Source: Pseudomonadota bacterium
Lineage (GTDB): Bacteria; Pseudomonadota; Gammaproteobacteria; Burkholderiales; Burkholderiaceae_C
DNA length: 64,000 bases
Assembly (NCBI GenBank): GCA_023442945.1
Contig: JAEZWW010000026.1
Coordinates: 124,001 to 188,000 of the forward strand
Direction of reading: 5' to 3'
Shown here: positions 35,184-43,822 of the stretch, in pieces
Numbering within the stretch: the stretch's first letter is position 1
How the letters are laid out: every line of letters begins with the position of its first letter
Made by a program: the position numbers and the translations under genes
Notes under the pieces: generated by a model
Database searches by the model: none
Told to the model about the DNA's origin: nothing
The model's input: the letters and a program-made list of their open reading frames with translations, nothing else

Positions 35184-36644
35184 ATGAAGCGCTTTGCCGC
35201 CACCTTTCTCGTGCTCTCGTGGGTGATCATGGGGTTTTCGTTCGCCTTCCTGGTGCCCATGGCCTGGGACTGGTTTGGCGAAGGCGGTCAGCACACCCGC
35301 ACCTGGGCCTGGTGCTTTCTGTTCACGCTGGCCACCGGGACCTGGCTCTGGTGGCGCACGCGCCAGACCTCACGCGAGCTGTCGGTGCGCGACGGCTTTT
35401 TGCTGGTGACGCTGGTGTGGGTGGTGCTGCCGGCCTACGCGGCGCTGCCGCTGCTGTTCGTGGTGCACGGCATCAGCTTCACCGACGCCTACTTCGAAGC
35501 CATGAGCGGGCTGACCGCCACCGGCGCCACCTCGCTGGCCGGGCTGGACCTGCTGGCGCCATCGGTCAACATCTGGCGCTGCTTTCTGCAGCTGATCGGT
35601 GGCCTGGGCATCATGCTGCTGGCCGTTGCGGTGCTGCCGCTGCTGGGCCTGGGCGGCACGCAGCTGTACAAGGCCGAGATGCCCGGCCCGATGAAGGAGC
35701 AGCGCCTGACGCCGCGCATCGCCGAAACCGCGCGTGGCCTGTGGGGCGTGTACTTCGTGTTGTCGCTGACGTGCATGCTGGCTTACCGCTGGGGCGGCAT
35801 GAGCTGGCCCGACGCCTTCATGCACATGTGCACCACGGTGGGGCTGGGCGGGCTGTCTTCGCACGACGAAAGCTTTGGTTACTGGAACTCGCCCACGCTG
35901 GAATGGATGGCGGTGGTCTTCATGACGCTGGCCGGCATCAGCTTTGCGCGCTACTTCCTGGTGTGGCGCCAGCGCTCGCTGCACCCCGTCACGCGCGACG
36001 CCGAAGTGCGCGCCTACGTGATGGTGCTCCTGCTGTCGTCCATCGTGGTCACGCTGATGCTGCTGATCCACAAGGAGTACCCCGATTTCGCCACCGCGAT
36101 CCGCCAGGCCACCTTCCAGGTCGTGTCGGTGGCGACCACCACCGGCTACGCCACCACCGACTACCTGCTGTGGCCGTCCTTCGTGCCGGTGCTGCTGCTG
36201 TTCCTGGGCTGCTTTGCGTCCTGCGCCGGATCCACGGGCGGCGGCATCAAGATGGTGCGCATGCTGGTGCTGATCAAGCTGGCCCAGCGCGAGCTGGTGC
36301 GCATCCTGCACCCGCGCATGGTGCGGCCCATCGCGCTGGGCAGCGTGACGGTGCCCACCGACATCATCTGGGCCGTGATGGCCTACATGCTGATCTACGG
36401 CGGGGTGATGGTGTTCTTGACCATGCTTATGCTGGCTTCGGGCCTGGACGTGGTTTCCGCCTTCACCGCCGTCGTCGGCAACCTCAACAACATCGGCCCC
36501 GGCATGGGCAAGGTCGGCCCGTCCGGCAACTACGGTGCGCTGACCGACTTCCAGATCTGGATCTGCACCATCGCCATGCTGCTGGGGCGGCTGGAGTTGC
36601 TGTCGGTGCTGGTGCTCTTCACGCCGCAGTTCTGGAAGCGGTGA
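35184..36644 (+). CDS. trkH: Trk potassium transporter channel subunit
   Basis: 486-residue multi-membrane-span potassium channel-like protein. Selectivity-loop motifs are visible, for instance MSGLTATGATSL, CTTVGLGGLSSHD, ATTTGYATTDY and NLNNIGPGMGKVGP. It acts with TrkA, encoded just upstream. Confidence 0.97.
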   Translation: MKRFAATFLVLSWVIMGFSFAFLVPMAWDWFGEGGQHTRTWAWCFLFTLATGTWLWWRTRQTSRELSVRDGFLLVTLVWVVLPAYAALPLLFVVHGISFTDAYFEAMSGLTATGATSLAGLDLLAPSVNIWRCFLQLIGGLGIMLLAVAVLPLLGLGGTQLYKAEMPGPMKEQRLTPRIAETARGLWGVYFVLSLTCMLAYRWGGMSWPDAFMHMCTTVGLGGLSSHDESFGYWNSPTLEWMAVVFMTLAGISFARYFLVWRQRSLHPVTRDAEVRAYVMVLLLSSIVVTLMLLIHKEYPDFATAIRQATFQVVSVATTTGYATTDYLLWPSFVPVLLLFLGCFASCAGSTGGGIKMVRMLVLIKLAQRELVRILHPRMVRPIALGSVTVPTDIIWAVMAYMLIYGGVMVFLTMLMLASGLDVVSAFTAVVGNLNNIGPGMGKVGPSGNYGALTDFQIWICTIAMLLGRLELLSVLVLFTPQFWKR

Positions 36645-36967
36645 TCACCCCCCTGCGCCGCTGGCGCGGCTTCCCTCCGCTCTCGCCCTGCTGCGCCGGT
36701 CGGGCAGGGGGACGACGCCAGTGGCCGGTGCAAGCCCGGCCACGGCGTCTGCTGGTGGGGCGTTGCGCGACCCTCTCAAGGGGGAGTCCGCCCACGGCGG
36801 TCGCTGGTGTGGCCTGCTCCGCGGCCTTTCGATCAGTGCGCGGAGTGCAGCGGGCGTTAATGCACGATAGGCGCCCGGACTTGCTCCTTCCCCCTCTGGG
36901 GGAAGGCAGGGATGGGGGCATCTCCGCCATGCCACCTCACATCCGCACAAGCACCACAAGGAACAAG
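36645..36967. repeat. Intergenic mosaic of inverted repeats
   Basis: 323 non-coding bases after trkH. Two strong dyads stand out: an inverted repeat at 36714-36749 (GACGCC-A-GTGGCCGG and its mate, 7-nt loop) and a perfect 9-bp hairpin at 36886-36906 (CCTTCCCCC, loop TCT). The latter begins a stretch of the style common between genes in betaproteobacteria. No tRNA or gene seen. Confidence 0.6.
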
Positions 36968-37630
36968 ATGACACCCCCTTTTGAAGCCATCCTCTTCGAC
37001 TGCGACGGCGTGCTGGTGGACAGCGAGCCGATCACCATGGCGGTGCTTCGCGACCTGCTGGCCGAGGCCGGCTGGGACATGCCGCTGGCCGAGTGCATGG
37101 CCGAATTCGTGGGCGTGACGGTGCGCAGCAAGACCGCGCTGATCGAGGCGCGCACGGGCCAGCCCTTGACCGACGCGTGGATGGCGCGCTTCTATGCCGA
37201 GCGCAACGCCGCCCTGACGGCCAGCCTGCAGGCGATTCCCGGCGCCCACGCGGCGGTGGAGGCCGCGCACGCGGCTACCGGCGGGCGCATCGCCTGCGCG
37301 TCGGGCGCTGACCGCTTCAAGGTGGAGATGCAGCTGGCCCAGGTCGGATTGGCGCCGTGGTTTGAAGGCGCCGTTTTCAGCGGCCACGAAATGCCGCGCA
37401 CCAAGCCCGCGCCCGATGTGTATTTGGCTGCCGCCGCGCACCTGGGCGCCGCGCCCGCGCGCTGCCTGGTGGTGGAAGACACGCCGACCGGCGTGCAGGC
37501 CGGCGTGGCTGCGGGCGCCACGGTGTGGGCGTACTGTCCGCCGGGCGGCACCGCAGACGCCTTGCGCGCCGCCGGTGCGCAGCAGCTGTTCGCGCGCATG
37601 GACGACTTGCCCGGCCTGCTGCGCACCTGA
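36968..37630 (+). CDS. HAD-IA family phosphatase
   Basis: 220-residue haloacid-dehalogenase hydrolase. Motif I DCDGVLVDSEP, motif II CASGAD, motif III lysine in KPAPDVYL and motif IV VEDTPTGV are intact. It resembles phosphoglycolate/sugar-phosphate phosphatases such as YieH, but the substrate is unknown. Start ATG 36968 follows AAGGAACA. Confidence 0.87.
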   Translation: MTPPFEAILFDCDGVLVDSEPITMAVLRDLLAEAGWDMPLAECMAEFVGVTVRSKTALIEARTGQPLTDAWMARFYAERNAALTASLQAIPGAHAAVEAAHAATGGRIACASGADRFKVEMQLAQVGLAPWFEGAVFSGHEMPRTKPAPDVYLAAAAHLGAAPARCLVVEDTPTGVQAGVAAGATVWAYCPPGGTADALRAAGAQQLFARMDDLPGLLRT

Positions 37631-37709
37631 TCGGCGCTGACGGCAAGGCCCGCGCGGGCATGCGCCGCGGCGCCACACGGCCCGCGACGATTTTTGCTAC
37701 CGTTGGCCG

Positions 37710-38420
37710 ATGACCGACCGACAGACCGACCCACCCACCGCCGCGCACCTGGCCCCGACCACCGCCATCGACAGCACGCACCCCGACGTCGTTGCGTTCG
37801 CCCGCATCCACGGTCAGGGCGCTGATGAGCGCGAGCGCGCCGTCGCGCTGACCTACGCTGTGCGCGATGCCTTCCGCTACGACCCGTACCGGATTGACCT
37901 GTCGCCCGAAGGCGTGCGCGCCAGCACCGTGCTGGCGCAAGGCTATGGCTGGTGCGTGCCCAAAGCCACGCTGCTGACGGCGGTGTGCCGCGCCGCCGGC
38001 CTGCCGGCGCGCCTGGGTTTTGCCGACGTGCGCAACCATTTGTCCACGCAACGCATGCGCGAGACGATGAAGACCGACATGTTCATCTGGCACGGCTACA
38101 CCGAAATCTGGCTGAACGGCGCCTGGCGCAAGGCCACGCCGGCCTTCAACCTCAGCCTGTGCGAGAAGTTCGGGCTGCACCCGCTGGACTTCGATGGCGA
38201 GCACGATTCGATCTACCACGCGTTCGACAAGTCCGGCAACCGGCACATGGAGTACGTGAACGAGCGCGGCAGCTTCGACGACCTGCCGCTGGAGCGCATC
38301 GTGAGCGACTTCCGCCGCGAGTACCCGGGCTGGCTGGCCAGCGCCGGTCTGCAAAGCGCGCTGCAGGCCGATAACTTCGAAGCGGACGTGGCGCGCGAGG
38401 TCGGCCCTTCAGTGAAATGA
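37710..38420 (+). CDS. Transglutaminase-like domain protein
   Basis: 236-residue protein with a transglutaminase/protease-like core. The Cys is in GYGWCVPKATLL, the His in WHGYTEIWLNG, and acidic candidates follow in LDFDGEHD. No signal peptide is seen, so it is probably cytosolic. Function unknown. A dispersed repeat starts at its stop codon. Confidence 0.83.
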   Translation: MTDRQTDPPTAAHLAPTTAIDSTHPDVVAFARIHGQGADERERAVALTYAVRDAFRYDPYRIDLSPEGVRASTVLAQGYGWCVPKATLLTAVCRAAGLPARLGFADVRNHLSTQRMRETMKTDMFIWHGYTEIWLNGAWRKATPAFNLSLCEKFGLHPLDFDGEHDSIYHAFDKSGNRHMEYVNERGSFDDLPLERIVSDFRREYPGWLASAGLQSALQADNFEADVAREVGPSVK

Positions 38421-38492
38421 ATTGCTATTTTTAGGATAGCTGGTCTCGCAAGTGGTTCTAGGGCTGGTGGCCAATTTGATTCAAATTCCTTG
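38421..38492 (-). repeat. Dispersed short repeat, copy 10
   Basis: Plus-strand reading: TTGCTATTTTTAGGATAGCTG, then GTTCTAGGGC and a TTTGATTCAAATT end. It fills the gap between convergent transglutaminase-like and LuxR genes. Confidence 0.75.
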
Positions 38493-38513
38493 GTCCGCGC
38501 GGCCCGGCCGTCC

Positions 38514-39707
38514 TCAGGGCATCTTCTCCAGCAAACGCACCGGCGGCACGCTGCCCAGCAGGCGGATCAGGTCCTGCTGGCGCATGGCGCCGGTCTTGGC
38601 AAAGATGGCCGACAGCTGGGTGCGCACGGTGCTGAGTTTGATGCCCAGTTCGCTGGCCATGCTGGCCGGCGCGTTGCCGTCTAGCAGCAGCGGCAGCAGG
38701 CGCGCCTCGGCCTGGCTCAGCCCGAAGGTGCGGATCACGAAGTCCAGCGCCGATGACGGCATGTGCGCGTACGTCGTCAGCAGCAGCATGCAGGCGCCGG
38801 GTTGCGCCGTGGGGCCGCCCACGGGCAGCGCCAGCACGATAAGTTCGGGCGTCTGCTCGCCCAGCACGCGGCCACCGCCCTGGCCGTGCGCGCAGCTGCG
38901 CACCAGCTTGGCCAGGGGCTCGTGCGCCTGCACGCGCTGCGGCAGGCTGCCCAGCCAGCGCGTCAGCGCGGGGGACGCGGCCAGCTCGCGCGCGGCCTGG
39001 TTGGCGTAGGTGACGGTGGCGGCCGGGTCCAGCATCAGCAGGCCGAAGTCGAACGCGTCCAGAAAGCGGTGCAGCAGCGTGACCTGGTCCTCCAGGCGCC
39101 GCCGGCTCCAGTGCAGGTCGAACGCGCGCAGCACGTGCGGGTACAGGCGGCGCAGGCGCGCCACGTCGTCGGTGCTGAAGTCGGCCTGGTCCGGGCGGCG
39201 CAAAAAGCACAGATGGGCCGTTGGCGCCATGCCGGGCGTCAGCCCGTCGGACACCAGGCAGATCAAGAGGTGCTCGGCCGGCAGCGTGGTCAGGTACTCG
39301 CGGTAGAACGCGCTGGCGCGCAGCTGGGGCGGCGCCACCAGGTCGCTGCCGCGGGCGATGGCGCCTTGCACGAAAAAGCCCCGGGCGACGCCCTGTGCCA
39401 GCCAGGGGTCGTGGCGCCACCAGTGCTCGGCGTAGGCGCGGACGGCGGCTTCCGGGTGGTTCCAGGCGGCGTAAAAGCTGCTGTCGCGCTGGCCCTGGCC
39501 GGACGCGACCAGCATCGCGCAGCTGGCGTCAAAGGCTTCGGCCATCACGCGCAAAGCCTCGGTCCAGGCAGCGTCGGCGCCGACCGCGCCGTACAGCGCC
39601 GCCTGCAGGCGCTCGAACGCGGCCAGCGAAAATTCGCCCGGGGCCGGCCCCAGTGCTTCGCCCTCGGCAAGGCGCAGCGCCTGCGGGTGCGGGGCGGCGG
39701 TGGACAT
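38514..39707 (-). CDS. LuxR-family transcriptional regulator
   Basis: 397-residue regulator with a C-terminal LuxR-type helix-turn-helix (residues ~330-385: FGLSQAEARLLPLLLDGN ... STVRTQLSAIFAKTG). The N-terminal two thirds show no clear autoinducer or receiver domain; a PAS-like section is possible around DFGLLMLDPAATVTYANQAA. I start at ATG 39707, preceded by AAGGGATCC. No luxI is nearby. Target genes unknown. Confidence 0.83.
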   Translation of the reverse strand: MSTAAPHPQALRLAEGEALGPAPGEFSLAAFERLQAALYGAVGADAAWTEALRVMAEAFDASCAMLVASGQGQRDSSFYAAWNHPEAAVRAYAEHWWRHDPWLAQGVARGFFVQGAIARGSDLVAPPQLRASAFYREYLTTLPAEHLLICLVSDGLTPGMAPTAHLCFLRRPDQADFSTDDVARLRRLYPHVLRAFDLHWSRRRLEDQVTLLHRFLDAFDFGLLMLDPAATVTYANQAARELAASPALTRWLGSLPQRVQAHEPLAKLVRSCAHGQGGGRVLGEQTPELIVLALPVGGPTAQPGACMLLLTTYAHMPSSALDFVIRTFGLSQAEARLLPLLLDGNAPASMASELGIKLSTVRTQLSAIFAKTGAMRQQDLIRLLGSVPPVRLLEKMP

Positions 39708-40047
39708 GGTGGGATCCCTTCTGTCGGCGGTGCGCTCTCCATCGGGGTTGTGGCATACGTCCAGGGCGCCGGCAAGAGGAATTGTTGGGAGCGTGTGCAA
39801 AGCGGTCATCCCCCATCTGGAGGACGGCTACTCCCCAGGGGATTCGGCGAAATCGGCCTCTGGCCCTAGAGCAATCAGCGCAGACAGCTATTAAAACAGG
39901 AGTAATAAGCTGTACCCGTGCCACCACAGGCCGACCCGTGCCCGGCGCGCAGCCCGGGCCGGCCGCAGCCACCGCGCCCCATGACAGCGGCGTGACACGC
40001 AGCGCGCTGTGCCGCACTGCGCGGGCCACCGCCGCTACCATCGCGCC
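39708..40047. other. Divergent gap, LuxR gene / thioesterase
   Basis: 340 bases between divergently transcribed genes. Contains one repeat copy (39854-39910). No convincing promoter boxes or further genes seen. Confidence 0.5.
39854..39910 (+). repeat. Dispersed short repeat, copy 11
   Basis: Reads CCTCTGGCCCTAGAGCAATC, then AGCGCAGACAGCTATTAAAA and GGAGTAATAAG; one of the best-preserved copies. Confidence 0.8.
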
Positions 40048-40458
40048 ATGACCGACACCACTTTGCTCCAGAACGCCTTGACCGAGTATTTCGCGCCCTG
40101 GGTGCAGGCGCTGGGGCTGCGCGTGGCGCCGCAGCAGCCCGAAGGCGCCGTCCTGCTGCGCCTGCCGCACAGCGAGCAATTGGCGCGCAGCGGCGGCATG
40201 CTGTGCGGTCAGGCCATGATGGCGGCGGCCGACACCGCCATGGTGCTGGCGCTGATTGCGCACTTCGGTGAATTCCGGCCGTGCACCACGGTGCAGCTGA
40301 GCACCAGCTTCCTCAAGCCGTTGTCGAACCAGGACGCGCTGGTCCAGGCGCGCGTGCTGCGTGCCGGCAAGACCATGGCGTTTGGCGAGATCGACCTGAG
40401 CGGCGCTGACGACGGCAAGAGCGTCTGCCGCGCCAGCACCACCTACGCGCTGCTTTAG
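40048..40458 (+). CDS. PaaI-type hotdog thioesterase
   Basis: 136-residue single hotdog domain with the motif GGMLCGQAMMAAADTAMVLAL, where the GG...D pattern carries the catalytic Asp. Start ATG 40048. Its stop overlaps the stop of the convergent amidase gene by 4 bases. Acyl-CoA substrate unknown. Confidence 0.83.
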   Translation: MTDTTLLQNALTEYFAPWVQALGLRVAPQQPEGAVLLRLPHSEQLARSGGMLCGQAMMAAADTAMVLALIAHFGEFRPCTTVQLSTSFLKPLSNQDALVQARVLRAGKTMAFGEIDLSGADDGKSVCRASTTYALL

Positions 40459-41813
40459 GCCGCCAGCAGCGCCTCGACAGCGGCGCCCAGCGCCAGGATG
40501 CGCGCGTCGGCCATGGCCGGGCCGGTCAGCATCAGGCCAACCGGCGCCTCGCCCGGGCGGTGGCAGGGCAGCGACAGCGCGCAGCCGTCCAGAAAGTTGA
40601 TGAAGGTGCAGTTGCGCAGGATCAGCCCGTTGGCGGCGGTGTAGGCGTCGTCGCTGGCCTGCAGATCGGCGATGGGCGGCGCGACGATGGGCACGGTGGG
40701 CATCAGCAGCGCGTCGTACGGCGCGATGCGCGCCTCCACCTGCGCGATCCAGCGGCGGCGGGCCTGCTGCAGGTCGATGTAGTCGGCCGCGCCCATGGCC
40801 TGCGCGCCGCGGATGCGGCTGGCCACGCGGCGGTCGTAGGCGGCTTCGTGCTCGGCCAGCAGGCCGCGGTGCCAGGCCCAGGCTTCGGCGGCGGCCAGCG
40901 TGCCGCGCGCGTGCAGCGCGCCCAGTTCGGCGAATTCGGGAACGTCGATGCGCAGCAGGTGGACGCCCGCTTCGCGCAGGCGGGCACAGGCGCGCTCGAA
41001 CGCGGCCGCGACGGTGGCGTCCATGCCGTCCAGCGCCAGCGTGGTCGGGATGGCCAGACGGGCGCCCTGCAGCGGTTGCTGGGTCGCGGCGGGCACCGCC
41101 TCGCCCGCCAGGATGGCGTCGACGATGGCGCAGTCGCGCACGCTGGCGGCCAGCGGGCCGATCGAGTCGAGCGAGGTCGACAGCGGCAAGGTGCCGGCCG
41201 TGGGCACGCGCCGCTGCGTCGGTTTGAAGCCCGTCAACCCGCACAGCGCCGACGGAATGCGCACCGAGCCCCCGGTGTCGCTGCCGATGCCAACCACGGC
41301 CATACCGTCCGTCACCGACACCGCCGCACCCGACGACGAACCGCCGGGGATGCGGCCCCCGCTTGCGCCTTCGCGGTCCCACGGGTTCCTGGGCGTGCCG
41401 TAATGCGGGTTCAGGCCCAGGCCGGAAAACGCGAACTCGGTCATGTTGGTGCGGCCGACGATCACCGCGCCGGCGGCGATCAGGCGGTCGATGACCGGCG
41501 CGTTGCGCTGGGTGGGCGCCGCGCCCTTGAGCACGGCCGAGCCGGCCGTCGTCACCTGGCCGGCGACGTCGAACAAGTCCTTGACCGACACCGGCACGCC
41601 TTCCAATGGCGAGCGCACCATGCCCGCCGCACGCAGCGTGTCGGACGCCTGCGCCGCGGCGCGGGCGCGTTCCACGTCCAGTTGCGTGAACACGCGGGCG
41701 CCTTCGCCGGCCGGGTCCTGCGCGCGGGCCAGGGCGGCTTCGGTCAGTTGCAACGAGGTAGTGCGGCCAGCGGCCAGATCGGCGCCGAGCGATTCAAGGG
41801 TAAGTGGTGGCAT
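40455..41813 (-). CDS. Amidase signature family enzyme
   Basis: 452-residue amidase. The Ser-cisSer-Lys triad regions are visible: VSVKDLFD, GGSSSGAAVSV and GSDTGGSVRIPSALCG. It resembles stand-alone GatA-like or AtzF-like amidases; no gatB/gatC is adjacent, so a role in tRNA amidation is unlikely. I start at ATG 41813; the open frame to 41864 runs through a repeat copy. Substrate unknown. Confidence 0.85.
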   Translation of the reverse strand: MPPLTLESLGADLAAGRTTSLQLTEAALARAQDPAGEGARVFTQLDVERARAAAQASDTLRAAGMVRSPLEGVPVSVKDLFDVAGQVTTAGSAVLKGAAPTQRNAPVIDRLIAAGAVIVGRTNMTEFAFSGLGLNPHYGTPRNPWDREGASGGRIPGGSSSGAAVSVTDGMAVVGIGSDTGGSVRIPSALCGLTGFKPTQRRVPTAGTLPLSTSLDSIGPLAASVRDCAIVDAILAGEAVPAATQQPLQGARLAIPTTLALDGMDATVAAAFERACARLREAGVHLLRIDVPEFAELGALHARGTLAAAEAWAWHRGLLAEHEAAYDRRVASRIRGAQAMGAADYIDLQQARRRWIAQVEARIAPYDALLMPTVPIVAPPIADLQASDDAYTAANGLILRNCTFINFLDGCALSLPCHRPGEAPVGLMLTGPAMADARILALGAAVEALLAA

Positions 41814-41819
41814 CGTATT

Positions 41820-41872
41820 TGCTATTGAAAAAGTAGCTGTCCGCGCTGATTGGACTAGGGCCAAAGCCCAAT
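41820..41872 (-). repeat. Dispersed short repeat, copy 12
   Basis: Plus-strand reading: GCTATTGAAAAAGTAGCTG, then CGCGCTGATTGGACTAGGGCC. It lies between the metW stop and the amidase start. Confidence 0.8.
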
Positions 41873-41877
41873 AAGAC

Positions 41878-42462
41878 TCAATTTCCGCTGAGTTTGAACA
41901 CCGCGGTCGCCGCGCGCAGATTCGGCAGCGTGCGCACCTCGTGGCCGTCCTGCAGGCCGAAGCTGTCGAGCACGCGCAAACCGTTCTTGTGCGCCAGCGC
42001 GGCGAAGTCGCGGTAAGTGCCGACCCGGATGTTGGGCGTGTCGTACCACTGGTAGGGCAGGCGGCGCGTGACCGGCATGCGCCCGCGCAGCACCGACAGG
42101 CGGTTGGGCCAGTGCGCGAAGTTGGGGAAGGCGACGATGCCGATGCGGCCGACGCGCGCGGTTTCGCGCAGCATGACTTCGGCGTTGCGCAGGTGCTGCA
42201 AGGTGTCGATCTGCAGCACCACGTCGAAGCTTTGGTCCTGGAAGGCTTTCAGCCCCTGGTGCAGGTTCAGTTGCAGCACGTTGATGCCGCGGCGCACGCA
42301 GGCCTGGACGTTGTCGTCGTCGATCTCGATGCCGTAGCCGGTGCAGCGCTTTTCGCGCGTGAGCAGGTCGAGCAGGGCGCCGTCGCCGCAGCCCAGGTCG
42401 AGCACGCGCGCGCCTTCGGGCACCAGCCGGGCGATGGATTGGAGGACCGCGGTGTCGCTCAT
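41878..42462 (-). CDS. metW: Methionine biosynthesis methyltransferase-like protein
   Basis: 194-residue MetW with a class I methyltransferase fold (GARVLDLGCGDGALLDLL, residues ~15-32). It is typically coupled to MetX and needed for efficient O-acyl-homoserine synthesis. The start overlaps the metX stop by 4 bases (ATGA). Confidence 0.95.
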   Translation of the reverse strand: MSDTAVLQSIARLVPEGARVLDLGCGDGALLDLLTREKRCTGYGIEIDDDNVQACVRRGINVLQLNLHQGLKAFQDQSFDVVLQIDTLQHLRNAEVMLRETARVGRIGIVAFPNFAHWPNRLSVLRGRMPVTRRLPYQWYDTPNIRVGTYRDFAALAHKNGLRVLDSFGLQDGHEVRTLPNLRAATAVFKLSGN

Positions 42463-43652
42463 GGCTGCGCCTCCGCAGGCGATTTTTCAAGGCTTTCTGG
42501 CCCCTGGCCCTGGTCGGATCTGCGCAACATGCTATCAAAATAGGATCTGACGACGTTCAGGTAACGCGCGTCGTCCAGCAGGAAGGCGTCGTGGCCGTGG
42601 GGCGCGTCGATCTCGGCGTAGCTGACGTCGCGGCGGTTTTCCAGCAGGGCCTTGACGATCTCGCGGCTGCGGGCGGGTGAAAAGCGCCAGTCGGTGGTGA
42701 AGCTGACCAGCAGGAACTTGGCCGTCGCGCGCGCCAGCGCCTGCGTCAGGTCGCCGCCAAAGGCGCGCGCCGGGTCGAAATAGTCCAGCGCGCGGGTGAT
42801 CAGCAGGTAGGTGTTGGCGTCAAAGTAGTCGCTGAACTTGTCGCCCTGGTAGCGCAGGTAGCTTTCGATCTGGAATTCCACGTCCTGCGTGCTAAAGCGG
42901 TAGCCGTTGACGTTTTCGGTCACCACCTCGCGCAGCTGGCGGCCGAACTTGGCGTTCATGACGTCGTCGCTGAGGTAGGTGATGTGCCCGATCATGCGGG
43001 CGATGCGCAACCCGCGCTTGGGCACCACGCCGTGCTGGTAGAAGTTGCCGCCGTAGAAGTCGGGGTCGGTCACGATGGCGCGGCGCGCCACTTCGTTGAA
43101 GGCGATGTTCTCGGCCGACAGGTTGGGCGCGCTGGCGATGACCACGGCGTGGCGCACGCGGTCGGGGTACTGCAGCGCCCACGACAGCGCCTGCATGCCG
43201 CCCAGGCTGCCGCCCATGACGGCGGCCAGTTGCCCGACGCCCAGCGCGTCCAGCAGGCGCGCCTGCGCGTTGACCCAGTCTTCCACCGTGACCACAGGGA
43301 AGTCGGCGCCGTACACCGTGCCGTTGTCGGGGTTGCGGTGCATGGGGCCGGTGGAGCCGAAGCACGAGCCCAGGTTGTTGATGCCGATGACGAAGAAGCG
43401 GTCGGTGTCGACCGGCTTGCCGGGGCCGATCATGTTGTCCCACCAGCCTTCGCTGCGCTTCTGCCCTTCGTAGCGGCCCGCCACGTGGTGCGAGGCGTTG
43501 AGCGCATGGCAGATCAGCACGGCGTTGTCGCGCGCGGCGTTGAGCTGACCGTAGGTCTCGTAGCTGAGGGCGTAATCGCGGATCGACGCACCGCTTTGCA
43601 GCGGCAGTGGCATGTCGAACGGCATCGACTGCGGGGTGGCAATGAAGGTCAT
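42459..43652 (-). CDS. metX: Homoserine O-acyltransferase
   Basis: 397-residue alpha/beta-hydrolase-fold enzyme that acylates homoserine in methionine synthesis. The nucleophile Ser is in MGGSLGGMQALSW, and Asp/His are in the C-terminal half (FTTDWRFSP, APHGHDAFLLDD). Whether it uses acetyl- or succinyl-CoA is not clear from sequence. The last ~25 residues, after LNVVRSYFDS, are encoded largely by a dispersed repeat and look unlike the family C-terminus. It is preceded by a structured leader. Confidence 0.95.
   Translation of the reverse strand: MTFIATPQSMPFDMPLPLQSGASIRDYALSYETYGQLNAARDNAVLICHALNASHHVAGRYEGQKRSEGWWDNMIGPGKPVDTDRFFVIGINNLGSCFGSTGPMHRNPDNGTVYGADFPVVTVEDWVNAQARLLDALGVGQLAAVMGGSLGGMQALSWALQYPDRVRHAVVIASAPNLSAENIAFNEVARRAIVTDPDFYGGNFYQHGVVPKRGLRIARMIGHITYLSDDVMNAKFGRQLREVVTENVNGYRFSTQDVEFQIESYLRYQGDKFSDYFDANTYLLITRALDYFDPARAFGGDLTQALARATAKFLLVSFTTDWRFSPARSREIVKALLENRRDVSYAEIDAPHGHDAFLLDDARYLNVVRSYFDSMLRRSDQGQGPESLEKSPAEAQP
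42490..42550 (+). repeat. Dispersed short repeat, copy 13, in the metX 3' end
   Basis: Reads GGCCCCTGGCCCTGGTCGG, then TCTGCGCAACATGCTATCAAAA. Read on the minus strand it encodes the terminal ~20 codons of metX in frame. Confidence 0.75.
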
Positions 43653-43661
43653 GGCGGCAAC

Positions 43662-43694
43662 AAAAAACCCGGACCGCCAAAACGGCGCCGGGTT
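43662..43694 (-). terminator. Intrinsic terminator in the metX leader
   Basis: On the minus strand, a stem AACCCGG-CGCC with loop GTTTT and mate GGCG-GT-CCGGGTT is followed by TTTTTT, ending about 10 bases before the metX start. It is shaped like an attenuator, though it might also end transcription from the exporter gene upstream. Confidence 0.75.
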
Positions 43695-43696
43695 CT

Positions 43697-43739
43697 TTGC
43701 GTGCGCTCGGTTTTAGCGGTATTTATTGAGCGCCCGCAA
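43697..43739 (-). promoter_or_regulatory. Leader hairpin upstream of the metX terminator
   Basis: Stem of 11 bp (TTGCG and GCGCTC paired with GAGCGC and CGCAA) with one G-A mismatch and a 19-nt loop rich in A, just upstream of the terminator in the transcribed sense. Possible riboswitch or attenuator; I do not recognise the class. TATACT at 43767-43772 (minus) could be the -10. Confidence 0.5.
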
Positions 43740-43822
43740 GCTGAGGCAAATCGGCGCTGAAAAACCAGTATAGCGCGCGGGCCGCCGCCGCGCCGGCCAA
43801 TGGGCGCTGCCGAGTCGGTTGG

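Noticed and set aside
34898..36967. A very long plus-strand frame that joins the end of trkA to the HAD phosphatase
   Set aside because: It runs out of frame through trkH; only the last 220 codons (36968-37630) are a real gene.
38514..39707. Quorum-sensing system around the LuxR gene
   Set aside because: No luxI-type synthase nearby and no recognisable autoinducer-binding domain.
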